From contig NZ_JAKFIA010000002.1 of NCBI RefSeq assembly GCF_022569295.1, forward strand, positions 818,001 through 882,000: 64,000 nucleotides of DNA, given 5' to 3'. Source of the DNA: Pedomonas mirosovicensis. GTDB lineage: Bacteria; Pseudomonadota; Alphaproteobacteria; Sphingomonadales; Sphingomonadaceae. Shown here piece after piece: positions 1 through 8,664 of the stretch. A model generated the notes under the pieces. The model worked only from the letters and a program-made list of their open reading frames with translations, did no database searches and was not told where the DNA came from. The translations under genes were made by a program, and so were the position numbers. Position 1 is the first letter of the stretch. Each line of letters begins with the position of its first letter.

Positions 1-209
1 CGGCCACGGGCTCGGAGTTCAGCGTCATCCGCCCCGATAACGCCAGCGGCAACTTCACCAAGGTGGTGCAGCGCATTCCGGTGCGAATCCGCATCGACCC
101 CGGCCAGCCGCTGGCCGCCCGGCTGCGGCCCGGCATGTCGGTGGTGACGCGGGTGGACACCAGCGGCAATGCCGAAGACGGGGCCGAGCGGCGGAGGCAG
201 ACCCGATGA
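1..209 (+). CDS. EmrA/HlyD-family efflux adaptor, C-terminal end (partial)
   Basis: The frame with codons starting at position 3 is open from the window edge to a TGA at 207-209, giving about 68 residues. They include a KVVQRIPVRI stretch and a RPGMSV segment followed by a short charged tail, which is how EmrA-type membrane-fusion proteins end (known of the family: the last beta-barrel strands of the periplasmic adaptor). The stop overlaps the ATG of the next gene (ATGA at 206-209), so the adaptor and the outer membrane factor behind it are translationally coupled. An EmrB-type MFS pump would be expected upstream, outside the window; that is inference. The N-terminal membrane anchor is not visible. 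Confidence 0.8.
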   Translation, partial: ATGSEFSVIRPDNASGNFTKVVQRIPVRIRIDPGQPLAARLRPGMSVVTRVDTSGNAEDGAERRRQTR

Positions 210-1591
210 TGCCCCGGCTGCCCGTTGCCGCCGCGACGCTGCTGCTGGCTGCGTGCGGACTTCCGCCCGAGCGGCCGGTGCCGCCGCAGGCGCGGGTGAC
301 GGCGCCCACAGGCTGGCGCGAGCCCACCAATGCCCTTGGGCAGGTGGAGACCAACTGGTGGCGCGCCTTCGGCGACCCGGCGCTGGCGGCGCTGGTAGAA
401 GCGGCGCTGGCCAACAACACAGACGTCGCGGCGGCGCTTGCCCGCGTCGAGGAGGCGCGGGCTCAGATCCGCCTCGCCCGCTCGGCCGCCCTGCCCCAGC
501 TGAATGCGGTGCTGAGCGCGCAGCGCGGCCGCACCTTGCAGGTGACAGGCCCCACCACCGGCACGCAAATCCAGCCCCAGTTGCAGGTGGCGTGGGAGGC
601 GGACCTGTTCGGGCGCATCCGCACCCTGCGCGAGGCTGCTCGCCTCGGCCTTGAAGCCAGCCGGGCCGACCGGGACGCGGTGCGGCTGGCGGTGGCGGCG
701 GCAACGGCGCAAGGCTATGTGACCCTCTTGTCGCTCGATGCCCAGCTGTTCGTGACGCAGGAGACCGCCCAGTCCCGCGCGGAGGCGCTGCGCGTGGCCT
801 CCGACCGCGCCCGGCTGGGCTACACCTCGCAGCTGGAGCTGGCGCAGGCGCAGGCGGAGTATGACGCCGTGCTCCAGGCCATTCCCGAGCTGGAGCGGGC
901 GGTGCGCCTTCAGGAGAACGCCCTCAGGCTGTTGACCGGGCGGATGCCGGGGCCGATCGACGGGCGCAACGTCATCGACCAACTCCAGACGCCGAGCGTG
1001 CCGGGCACCCTGCCCTCGGCGCTCCTGCGGCGCAGGCCGGACCTGGCGGCGGCCGAGCTGACGCTGGCCGCGCTTGACGCCCAGCTGGCGGCGCGGCGGG
1101 CCGAGTTCCTGCCCCGTGTGCAGCTTTCAGCCGCCGCCGGCCAGCTGCTCACCAATTCGCTGGACTACGATCCCTTGAGCATCTGGAGCCTCGGGGCGAG
1201 CATCCTTGCCCCCCTCTTCTCCGGCGGCCGGCTGGAAGCGCAGGTGGAGGCGGCGACGGCCCAGCGGGACCAGGCCGCCTTCGCCTACCGCGGCGCGGTG
1301 CTGACCGCCTTCGGCGAGGTGGAGGATGCGCTGACCGGCATCGTGCGCTACGGCGAGCAGGTGGAGCATGCCATGAGACGCCGCGCGACGCTCGAGCGCG
1401 CCCTGATGCTGGCCCGCGACCGCTACCAGGCGGGCTATGCCTCCTACCTCGAGGAGCTGGACGCCCAGCGCAACCTCTACTCCACCGAACTGGAGGTCAT
1501 CACCTTGCGCGAGCGCCAGCTCAACAACGTGATCGACCTCTATCGCGCGCTGGGCGGCGGCTGGTTCCCCACAACGGGCAAGCCGCAGTGA
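206..1591 (+). CDS. Outer membrane efflux lipoprotein, NodT/OprM family
   Basis: 461 residues. A signal peptide ends in a lipobox (LLAAC, Cys about residue 17), followed by the proline-rich linker and two repeated outer-membrane-efflux domains (roughly 60-250 and 260-450) typical of TolC/OprM channels. Recognisable landmarks are NWWRAFGDPAL near the N-terminus and LLRRRPDLAAAE in the middle, the junction found in nearly all NodT-type factors. It forms the trimeric outer membrane duct of a tripartite pump. The start overlaps the stop of the upstream EmrA-like adaptor, so its partner is probably that adaptor, not the RND system further on, which has its own factor. No terminator is evident in the 214 bp between this gene and the convergent kinase gene. 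Confidence 0.93.
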   Translation: MMPRLPVAAATLLLAACGLPPERPVPPQARVTAPTGWREPTNALGQVETNWWRAFGDPALAALVEAALANNTDVAAALARVEEARAQIRLARSAALPQLNAVLSAQRGRTLQVTGPTTGTQIQPQLQVAWEADLFGRIRTLREAARLGLEASRADRDAVRLAVAAATAQGYVTLLSLDAQLFVTQETAQSRAEALRVASDRARLGYTSQLELAQAQAEYDAVLQAIPELERAVRLQENALRLLTGRMPGPIDGRNVIDQLQTPSVPGTLPSALLRRRPDLAAAELTLAALDAQLAARRAEFLPRVQLSAAAGQLLTNSLDYDPLSIWSLGASILAPLFSGGRLEAQVEAATAQRDQAAFAYRGAVLTAFGEVEDALTGIVRYGEQVEHAMRRRATLERALMLARDRYQAGYASYLEELDAQRNLYSTELEVITLRERQLNNVIDLYRALGGGWFPTTGKPQ

Positions 1592-1805
1592 TCGTTTTTT
1601 GCCTATTGACAATGGGACGATAAAATGGTTTTCCTATTGCGATTGGTTTTGAACGACCAGAGGGAGGAAGCGGACCGTGGCGACGAAGGCAAAGGCAGCG
1701 GGGCTGGAGACGACGGGCGGGCAGGCCATCATGGCATGGCTGGCCGCGCTGTGCGTCCGTGCGCTCCTCGCCAGCGTGCGCGGCCTTGTCGGCTACAGCG
1801 GTCGC

Positions 1806-3177
1806 CTACAGCGGCACGTCAACCACGGCCAGCAGCCCGCCGCCGGGGGCATTGCCGAGGCGCACCGTCGCACCGAAGGTCATGGCCTGGGAACGGGCGA
1901 TGGTGAGGCCGATGCCGGTGCCGCTGCGCCCGCCCGGCTGGCCGGGATCGCCACGGGTGAAGGGCTCGAAGATCTTCTCCAGCAGCTCCGGCGCGATGCC
2001 GGGGCCGTAGTCGCGCACGCTGATGAGGAGGTGGCCGCCCTCCTTCCGGCAGCCGATCTCGGCGCTGCCCGCGTACTTGACCGCATTGTCGATAAGGTTG
2101 GAGAGGCAGCGGGTGAGCGCGTTGGGCTTGATGCGGACAACGCCGCCGCACCCGGCGACGAAGCGCACGTCGTTGCCGAACTCCTCCGCGTCCTCGGCCA
2201 GGCTGGTGAGGAGGCTGTCGATATCGACCATCGACCACTCCTCGCCGGAATCCGAACTGCTGGCCAGGTCCAGCCCCTCGCGCACCAGCGTGTGCATGGC
2301 GGCCAGATCCTGCACCAGCTTGGCGCGCAGGTCCTCGTCCGCCACCTGCTCCAGCCGCAGGCGCAGGCGGGTGATGGGGGTTTGCAGATCGTGGCTGATG
2401 GCGGCGAGCAGCTGAGTGCGCTCGCGAAAGCCATCGCGCACCCGGCGCTGCATGAGATTGAACGTCGCAAGCGCCGCGCGCACCTCCTCCGGCCCGGTTT
2501 CGGGGATCGGCTCGGGATCGAGCGAGACCGAGAACGCCTTGGCCGCGCGCTCCAGCCGCCGCAGCGGCTGGGCGGCGAAGCGGGCGACGAGGATGGAGAG
2601 CAGCGTTGCCGAGGCGATGACGAGCAGAAGGTAGAGCGGGCTCAGCAGCGAGCTGGGCGGCAACGACAGGCCCGGCATGTGAATGGCAAGGGCCCGGCGC
2701 TCCCCCGCGCACGTCGGTGAAACGGACGATCCAGCAATCGGGCAGAGGCGGGTCGACAATGCCCGCCGCCCGCCCGGCAAGGCGCGCGGTCCATTCGGCA
2801 AAGCACAGACCGGAGGGCACCTGCCCCGCCTCCGGCTGGGCGCGGGACCCCAGCCGTTCGGCCAGCAGCCGCTCCAGCCCCTTGTCGGGCATGGTGATGG
2901 CGATGCCGGCCGGCGCGGCGGACGCGCCCATGATCCGGTAGGAGAGGAGCATGGCCTGCGTCTCCTCCGGATTGTGCTGGAGGCGCCCGGCGATATCAAC
3001 GGCGCTCGCCGCCACGCGCTCGGCGCGTATCCGCTCGAAATCCCGGTGGCGGGCCTGCTCGGCCACGAACAGCGACAGCATGGCGGCAAGCGACATGCCC
3101 ACCGTCAGAAGCACGATGATGTGGCCCGCCATGGTGGCGAGGAAGCTATGTACGCGCCTGAACACCGCCTGCCTCAT
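1806..3177 (-). CDS. Sensor histidine kinase, OmpR-partner type (frameshifted)
   Basis: Two overlapping frames make one kinase of about 456 residues. The first frame (start ATG 3177) carries the N-terminal membrane helix (IIVLLTVGMSLAAMLSLFV) and periplasmic sensor part; the second carries the second membrane helix, a HAMP linker, the H-box (AISHDLQTPITRLR), N-box (NLIDNAVKYA), G1 (DYGPGI) and G2 (GTGIGLTIA). The switch falls at a C5 run at 2702-2706, where one extra base explains it. The ATG at 3177 follows an AGGCGG ribosome site and lies 10 bp after the response-regulator stop, so the two form an operon. It probably senses envelope or drug stress and controls the divergent RND operon; that role is inferred from position. 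The frameshift is more likely a sequencing error than decay. Confidence 0.85.
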
Positions 3178-3187
3178 GCCGCCTGCT

Positions 3188-3916
3188 TCATTCGTAGCGC
3201 ACGATGCAGGCAAGGACGTAGCCTTCGCTGCGGACGGTGAGGATGAGCCCCTCCCCGCCTTTCACCGAGGCCAACTTCTGGCGCAGGCGGCTGATCTGAA
3301 GATCGATGGAGCGATCAAAGGCGACGGTCGCGCGCCGCTCGGGCAGCAGGGCCTCGCGCGAGAGCACGGTGTTGGGCTCCTGCACGAAGCGGCTGAGCAG
3401 GCGGAACTCCGCCGAGGAGAGCATGACGAGCTGGCCATCGGGCGCGACCAGCCGGCGCTGGAGCAGATCCAGCTTCCACGGGCCGAACACGGCATAGCGG
3501 GCCTGGCGCGCCGGCGGGCTTCCCCCGCCGCCCCGCGTGCGGCGCAGGAGATTGCGGACCCGCGCCATCAGCTCGCGCGGCTCGAACGGCTTGGTGAGGT
3601 AGTCGTCCGCCCCCAGCTCCAGACCCAGCACCCGGTCAACGGCGCTGCCGCGCGCCGTCACCATGATGATGGCGGTCTCCACGCCCTCGGCCCGCAATTC
3701 GCGGCACAGGCTGAGCCCGTCGCCATCCGGCAGGTTGAGATCGAGGATGACGAGGTCGATCGCCTCCGCCCCCAGCACGGACCGCATCTCGCCAAGGCCC
3801 GAGGCGGTGGAGACGACGTAGTGCTCCATGCGGAGCTGGCCGGCAATCAGATCGCGGATGTCCTCATCGTCCTCGACAACCAGAATACGCTCTTGCGGCT
3901 GCTGACCTGTCACCAT
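3188..3916 (-). CDS. OmpR-family response regulator
   Basis: 242 residues: receiver domain (about 12-125) with the acidic pair in VVEDDED, the phosphoacceptor Asp in VILDLNLPDGDG, the conserved Thr in MVTARG and Lys in YLTKPFEPRE, then a winged-helix DNA-binding domain (about 145-240) ending EGYVLA. It is first in an operon with the histidine kinase and is divergent from the RND efflux operon. The 463-bp region between them holds three GATAC repeats at exact 10-bp spacing, the layout used by head-to-tail OmpR-type dimers, so it probably regulates both itself and the pump. AdeR, BaeR and MexR2-like efflux regulators are the nearest functional analogues; the signal is unknown. Confidence 0.93.
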   Translation of the reverse strand: MVTGQQPQERILVVEDDEDIRDLIAGQLRMEHYVVSTASGLGEMRSVLGAEAIDLVILDLNLPDGDGLSLCRELRAEGVETAIIMVTARGSAVDRVLGLELGADDYLTKPFEPRELMARVRNLLRRTRGGGGSPPARQARYAVFGPWKLDLLQRRLVAPDGQLVMLSSAEFRLLSRFVQEPNTVLSREALLPERRATVAFDRSIDLQISRLRQKLASVKGGEGLILTVRSEGYVLACIVRYE

Positions 3917-4379
3917 GCTGGCACCCTAAACCCTGTGGGCCCGAAAATCCGCAAAGCGCCGCCAGGTTGATACGCTTTGATACACAACGATACCGTTCAA
4001 AACACACAAGCCCTGTTGTTATCAAAAGAAATACTCGAAACCCCGCCCAGGCGAAACCTGGTCGCAGCGCCGAAGGATCGGCGTGCCTCCGCCAGTATGT
4101 CTTTGCAAACGAGTTTCACCTACGGGGATTCTGTCATGCGTTGTTTTCCGGTCGCGCCTCCAGCACCAAGCGCTGGCGCAGAAGCGTCCCTGCTGCCTGC
4201 GCGTCCGCTGACCTTGAAGGCCTGGTTTCGGCCGCACCCGGCATTCCCCCCGCACCTTCGCAGCCACGACGCCTGACCCCCAGATCCCAAACCCGCGCGG
4301 TTGGCCCCGAATGCCGCCACGGCTCGGCCCGGCTCCCTTCCGTTTCCGCCGCCTCGATTGAAGTGAAGAGAAAAGTCCC
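3917..4379. other. Divergent intergenic region, regulator/RND efflux
   Basis: 463 bp without a supported gene. The regulator-proximal part is AT-richer than its surroundings and carries the phased GATAC repeats (3969-3993). A small hairpin (CGCCGA, loop AGGA, TCGGCG) lies at 4068-4083. The remaining 300 bp or so before the adaptor ATG at 4380 would be a long leader or hold further promoters. A 99-codon frame at 3977-4276 has neither a ribosome site nor recognisable sequence and was not called. Confidence 0.6.
3967..3993 (+). promoter_or_regulatory. Three phased GATAC direct repeats, probable response-regulator operator
   Basis: GATAC occurs at 3969-3973, 3979-3983 and 3989-3993, each copy exactly 10 bp from the next; the first two share an extended TTGATAC. 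OmpR-family regulators are known to bind direct repeats spaced by one helical turn (10-11 bp). The array starts 53 bp upstream of the regulator start codon and sits in the shared promoter region with the RND operon. Assignment to this particular regulator is inference from position. Confidence 0.6.
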
Positions 4380-5513
4380 ATGCCTACCGTCTCGACCTGG
4401 CGAATTGTAACGCTCGCGCCGCTAGCGCTCACGGCCCTGGTGGCCGGCTGCAACGAACAAAGCGCGCCGCCGCCGAGCACGGTGGAGGTGGGGTATGTCA
4501 CCGTTGAAACCGGCAACGTGACCGTCTCGACCGAGCTGCCGGGCCGCACCAACGCCTTTCTGGTGGCCGAAGTGCGCCCACAGGTGACCGGGATCATCCA
4601 GAAGCGCCTGTTCGAGGAAGGCGGCATGGTGAAGGCGGGCCAGCCGCTCTACCAGATCGACCCGGCGATCTACGAGGCCGCCGTCAACGAGGCGCAGGCG
4701 CAGCTGGTGAGCGCCAAGGCGAACCTGGCCGCCGCCAAGGCGCGGGCCGCCCGCTACGAGACGCTGAAGGACAGCGAGGCGGTGAGCCGGCAGGACATCG
4801 ACGACGCGCTGGCCGCCGCCCGCCAGGCCGAGGCCGCGGTGAAACAGGCCGAGGCCCAGCTTGAGACCGCCCGCATCAACCTGGCCTATACCAAGGTGGC
4901 CGCGCCCATCAGCGGGCGCATCGGCCGCTCGGCGGTGACGGCCGGCGCGCTGGTGACGGCGAGCCAGGCCGACCCGCTGGCCATCGTGCAGCAGCTCGAC
5001 CCGATTTACGTGGACATCACCCAGTCCAGCGCCAAGCTGCTAGACCTGCGTCGCTCGCTCGCCAAGGGCGACGTGCTGCCGGCCAGCGCTATCTTGCAGC
5101 TCAAGCTGGAGGACGGCACGGATTATCCGCTGAAGGGCAAGGCGGAGTTCGCCGAGACCATCGTGGACCCGGACAGCGGCACCGTGACCATTCGCGCCCG
5201 CTTCCCCAACCCGGACGGCCTGCTGCTGCCCGGCATGTTCGTGCGCGTGATCGCGCCGCAGGCGGTGGTGCCGGGCGCGGTGCTGGCCCCGCAGCAGGGC
5301 GTGACCCGAGATCCCAAGGGCAACGCCACCGCGCTCGTCGTGACCGCCGACAACAAGGTGGAGCGGCGGGATATCGTGACCGGCCAGGCCATCGGCGACA
5401 AGTGGCTGGTGACGAAGGGCCTCAAGGCCGGCGACAGGCTGATCGTCGAGGGCACCGACAAGGTGCGCGCGGGCCAGCCGGTGAAGCCGGTTCTGATCGA
5501 AGGCGAGAAGTAA
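4380..5513 (+). CDS. RND efflux membrane-fusion lipoprotein (AcrA/MexA family)
   Basis: 377 residues with a signal peptide ending in a lipobox (LVAGC). The middle shows the lipoyl half-motif and long alpha-helical hairpin (about 90-175) with NEAQAQLVSAKANLAAAKAR, then the beta-barrel and membrane-proximal domains with FPNPDGLLLPGMFVRV near 280, a diagnostic AcrA/MexA segment. It is the periplasmic adaptor linking the inner membrane pump to the outer membrane factor. First gene of the operon, 10 bp upstream of the RND pump and divergent from the two-component system that probably controls it. Confidence 0.95.
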   Translation: MPTVSTWRIVTLAPLALTALVAGCNEQSAPPPSTVEVGYVTVETGNVTVSTELPGRTNAFLVAEVRPQVTGIIQKRLFEEGGMVKAGQPLYQIDPAIYEAAVNEAQAQLVSAKANLAAAKARAARYETLKDSEAVSRQDIDDALAAARQAEAAVKQAEAQLETARINLAYTKVAAPISGRIGRSAVTAGALVTASQADPLAIVQQLDPIYVDITQSSAKLLDLRRSLAKGDVLPASAILQLKLEDGTDYPLKGKAEFAETIVDPDSGTVTIRARFPNPDGLLLPGMFVRVIAPQAVVPGAVLAPQQGVTRDPKGNATALVVTADNKVERRDIVTGQAIGDKWLVTKGLKAGDRLIVEGTDKVRAGQPVKPVLIEGEK

Positions 5514-5523
5514 GGCGCGTTTC

Positions 5524-8500
5524 ATGCTCAGCAAATTCTTCATCAACCGGCCGATCTTCGCCTGGGTCATCGCCATCGGCATCATGCTGGCGGGCCTGGG
5601 CTCGATCCTCACCCTGCCGATCGCCCAGTATCCCAGCATCGCGCCGCCTTCGGTCAATATCAGCGCCACCTACCCCGGCGCCTCCGCCGAGACGGTGGAG
5701 ACCAGCGTCACCCAGGTGCTGGAGCAGCAGCTCACCGGCATCGACGGGCTGATGTATTTCTCCTCCTCCTCCAGCAACCGGGGCCAGGCGCAGATCACGG
5801 TGACCTTCGAGAAGGGCACCGACCCGGACACCGCCCAGGTGCAGGTGCAGAACAAGGTGCAGCAGGCCATCAGCCGCCTGCCGAGCGCCGTGCAGCAACA
5901 GGGCGTGGTCGTCACCAAGTCGCAGGAAGACTTCCTGATGGTGGTGGCCATCTACGACAAGACCCGCCGCTCCACCCAGGCGGATATCGCCGACTTCCTG
6001 GTCAACAACTTCCAGGACCCGCTGGCGCGCGTGCAGGGCGTGGGCTCGTCGCGGGTGTTCGGCTCGCAATATGCCATGCGGATCTGGCTCGACCCGCACA
6101 AGCTGGCGGCACTGAAGCTGATGCCGTCCGACGTGCGCGCCGCCATCCAGGCGCAGAACGTGGAAATCTCCGCCGGCCAGATCGGCGAAGAGCCCTTCCC
6201 CGCCGGCCAGCAGCTGAACGCCACCGTGACCGCCAAGGCGCGGTTCCAGAACGTGGACCAGTTCCGCAACATCGTGGTCAAGACCCAGCCCGATGGCTCC
6301 ATCGTCCACCTGTCCGACGTGGCGCGGGTGGAGCTGGGCAACGAAAGCTATGGCGTTGCGGCCCGCATGAACGGCTACCCGGCCTCGGGCATGGCGCTCC
6401 AGCTGGCCCCCGGCGCGGACGCGCTGAAAACCGCCGAGCTGGTAAAGGCCAAGGTTGCCGAACTCTCCACCAACCTGCCGGACGGCTACGCCATCTCCTT
6501 CCCGCGCGACACGACGCCGTTCATCAAGCTGTCGGTGGAGGAAGTGGTCAAGACGCTGATCGAGGCCGTGGTGCTGGTGGTCATCGTCATGTTCGTGTTC
6601 CTCCAGAACTTCAGGGCAACGCTGGTCCCGGCGCTGGCCGTGCCGGTGGTCCTGCTCGGCACCTTCGGCGTGCTGGCGCTGTTCGGCTATTCCATCAACA
6701 CCCTGACCCTCTTCGGCATGGTGCTCTCCATTGGTCTTCTCGTCGACGATGCGATCGTCGTCGTCGAGAACGTGGAGCGCATCATGGAGGAAGAGGGCCT
6801 CTCCCCGCGCGAGGCCACCATCAAGTCGATGGGCGAGATCGGCGGCGCGCTCGTCGGCATCGGCCTCGTCCTGTCGGCCGTGCTCCTGCCCATGGCCTTC
6901 TTCGGCGGCTCGACCGGCGTCATCTACCGCCAGTTCTCCATCACCATCGTCTCCTCGATGGTGCTGTCGGTGATCGTGGCGCTGATCTTCTCGCCGGCCC
7001 TGTGCGCCACCTTGCTCAAGCCCAAGAAGCACAACGCGGACGAGCGCAGCTTCGGCGCGCGCTTCAACCGCTGGTTCGAGCGCATCACCGGCAAATACCT
7101 TGGCGGCGTTCGCCAGGTGCTGAACCGCCGCGTGCTCTACCTCGCCGGCTACGGGCTGACGCTCGTGCTGTTGTGGGTGTTCTTCGTGCGCCTGCCGACG
7201 AGCTTCCTGCCCGTCGAGGACCAGGGCCAGGTGATGGTGCAGTACACCCTGCCGCCGGGCGCGACCAAGACCCGCACCAACAAGGTGGAACAGCGGGTGA
7301 CCGACTACTTCCTCAACAACGAGAAGGGCAACATCGACACCTTCTTCACGGTGACCGGCTTCAGCTTCTCCGGCCAGGGGCAGAACGCGGGCATGGGCTT
7401 CATCAACCTGTCGGACTGGGAGCAGCGCGAGGGCCAGGAAAACAGCGCCGCGGCCGTCGCCATGCGGGCGATGATGAGCCTGTCGGCCATCCGCGACGCC
7501 AAGATCTTCTCCATGACGCCGCCGGCGATCATGGGCCTTGGCCAGTCCAACGGCTTCAACTTCCAGCTGCTCAACACCGGCGGCCTCAGCCGCGAGCGGT
7601 TCAAGGAGCTGCGCGACAAGCTGATCGAGGCCGCCAACCAGGACCCCAGGCTCTCGGCCGTGCGCGCCTCGACGCTGGAAGACACGCCGCAGCTGCACAT
7701 CGATATCGACGAGGAAAAGCTGGCGGTGCTGGGCCTCTCCCAGGCCGACGTAAACAGCACCCTCTCCTCCGCCTGGGGCAGCAACTACATCAACGACTTC
7801 GTGGACCGGGGCCGGGTGAAGCGCGTCTACATGCAGGCGGACGCGCCCTACCGCGCCCTGCCGAGCGACCTCGACTACTGGCACGTGCGCTCCGCCAGAA
7901 CCGGCGAGATGGTGCCGTTCTCGGCCTTCGCCACCACCAGCTGGCAGAAGGGCCCGACCAACGTTTCTCGCTTCAACGGCCAGTCGTCCTATGAAATCCA
8001 GGGACAGGCGGCGCCGGGCGTCAGCTCGGGCGAGGCCATGGCCCGGATGGTCGCGCTGCAACGCGAACTCGCCCCCGGCACCAGCTACGCCTGGAGCGGC
8101 CTGTCGTACCAGGAGCAGGTCTCGGGCGGTCAGGCGCCCCTGCTCTACGGCGTCTCGCTGCTGGTGGTGTTCCTCTGCCTTGCCGCGCTCTACGAGAGCT
8201 GGTCCGTACCGCTGGCGGTGCTGCTGGTGATCCCGCTCGGCATCATCGGCGCGGTGCTGGCCGTCACCCTGCGGGGCCTTGAGAACAACATCTACTTCCA
8301 GGTGGGCTTGCTGACCACCATGGGCCTCACGGCGAAGAACGCCATCCTCATTGTGGAATTCGCGGAAATGGCCTACCGCGAGGGCAAGGGGGCGGTCGCC
8401 TCGGCGATCGAGGCGGCGCGCCTGCGCTTCCGCCCGATCCTGATGACCTCGCTGGCCTTCATGGCGGGCGTCATTCCGCTCGCCATCGCCACCGGCGCGG

Positions 8501-8664
8501 GCGCGCAGAGCCGCATCGCCATCGGCACCGCCGTGCTCGGCGGCATGCTGACGGCAACGGTGCTGGCCATCTTCTACGTGCCCCTGTTCTTCGTCCTCGT
8601 TACCCGGCTGTTCAGCGGCAAGCGCGATGACGCGCCCGAAGCCGCGCAGGAGTCCCAGGCATGA
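5524..8664 (+). CDS. RND multidrug efflux permease (AcrB/MexB, HAE1 family)
   Basis: 1046 residues, the usual AcrB length. Begins MLSKFFINRPIFAWV, the conserved amphipathic start plus first membrane helix. Proton-relay acidic residues sit in LVDDAIVVVENVER (Asp408 and Asp409 by count) and the paired lysine in TAKNAILIVEFAE (Lys938). The two large periplasmic loops and twelve membrane helices of the family are present. It is a proton-driven homotrimer exporting hydrophobic drugs; the real substrates cannot be read from sequence. Its stop overlaps the start of the outer membrane factor (ATGA at 8661-8664), so the operon is adaptor, pump, factor. Confidence 0.97.
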   Translation: MLSKFFINRPIFAWVIAIGIMLAGLGSILTLPIAQYPSIAPPSVNISATYPGASAETVETSVTQVLEQQLTGIDGLMYFSSSSSNRGQAQITVTFEKGTDPDTAQVQVQNKVQQAISRLPSAVQQQGVVVTKSQEDFLMVVAIYDKTRRSTQADIADFLVNNFQDPLARVQGVGSSRVFGSQYAMRIWLDPHKLAALKLMPSDVRAAIQAQNVEISAGQIGEEPFPAGQQLNATVTAKARFQNVDQFRNIVVKTQPDGSIVHLSDVARVELGNESYGVAARMNGYPASGMALQLAPGADALKTAELVKAKVAELSTNLPDGYAISFPRDTTPFIKLSVEEVVKTLIEAVVLVVIVMFVFLQNFRATLVPALAVPVVLLGTFGVLALFGYSINTLTLFGMVLSIGLLVDDAIVVVENVERIMEEEGLSPREATIKSMGEIGGALVGIGLVLSAVLLPMAFFGGSTGVIYRQFSITIVSSMVLSVIVALIFSPALCATLLKPKKHNADERSFGARFNRWFERITGKYLGGVRQVLNRRVLYLAGYGLTLVLLWVFFVRLPTSFLPVEDQGQVMVQYTLPPGATKTRTNKVEQRVTDYFLNNEKGNIDTFFTVTGFSFSGQGQNAGMGFINLSDWEQREGQENSAAAVAMRAMMSLSAIRDAKIFSMTPPAIMGLGQSNGFNFQLLNTGGLSRERFKELRDKLIEAANQDPRLSAVRASTLEDTPQLHIDIDEEKLAVLGLSQADVNSTLSSAWGSNYINDFVDRGRVKRVYMQADAPYRALPSDLDYWHVRSARTGEMVPFSAFATTSWQKGPTNVSRFNGQSSYEIQGQAAPGVSSGEAMARMVALQRELAPGTSYAWSGLSYQEQVSGGQAPLLYGVSLLVVFLCLAALYESWSVPLAVLLVIPLGIIGAVLAVTLRGLENNIYFQVGLLTTMGLTAKNAILIVEFAEMAYREGKGAVASAIEAARLRFRPILMTSLAFMAGVIPLAIATGAGAQSRIAIGTAVLGGMLTATVLAIFYVPLFFVLVTRLFSGKRDDAPEAAQESQA

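Noticed and set aside
1625-1906. Small plus-strand frame after the first efflux lipoprotein
   Set aside because: Mostly antisense to the kinase gene, with low-complexity translation.
3977-4276. Possible 99-residue peptide in the RND leader
   Set aside because: No ribosome site, no recognisable sequence, and the start lies inside the phased repeats.
5422-8061. 879-codon open frame antisense to the RND pump
   Set aside because: His/Gly/Arg-rich shadow typical of GC-rich DNA; the sense strand encodes a full AcrB-type protein.
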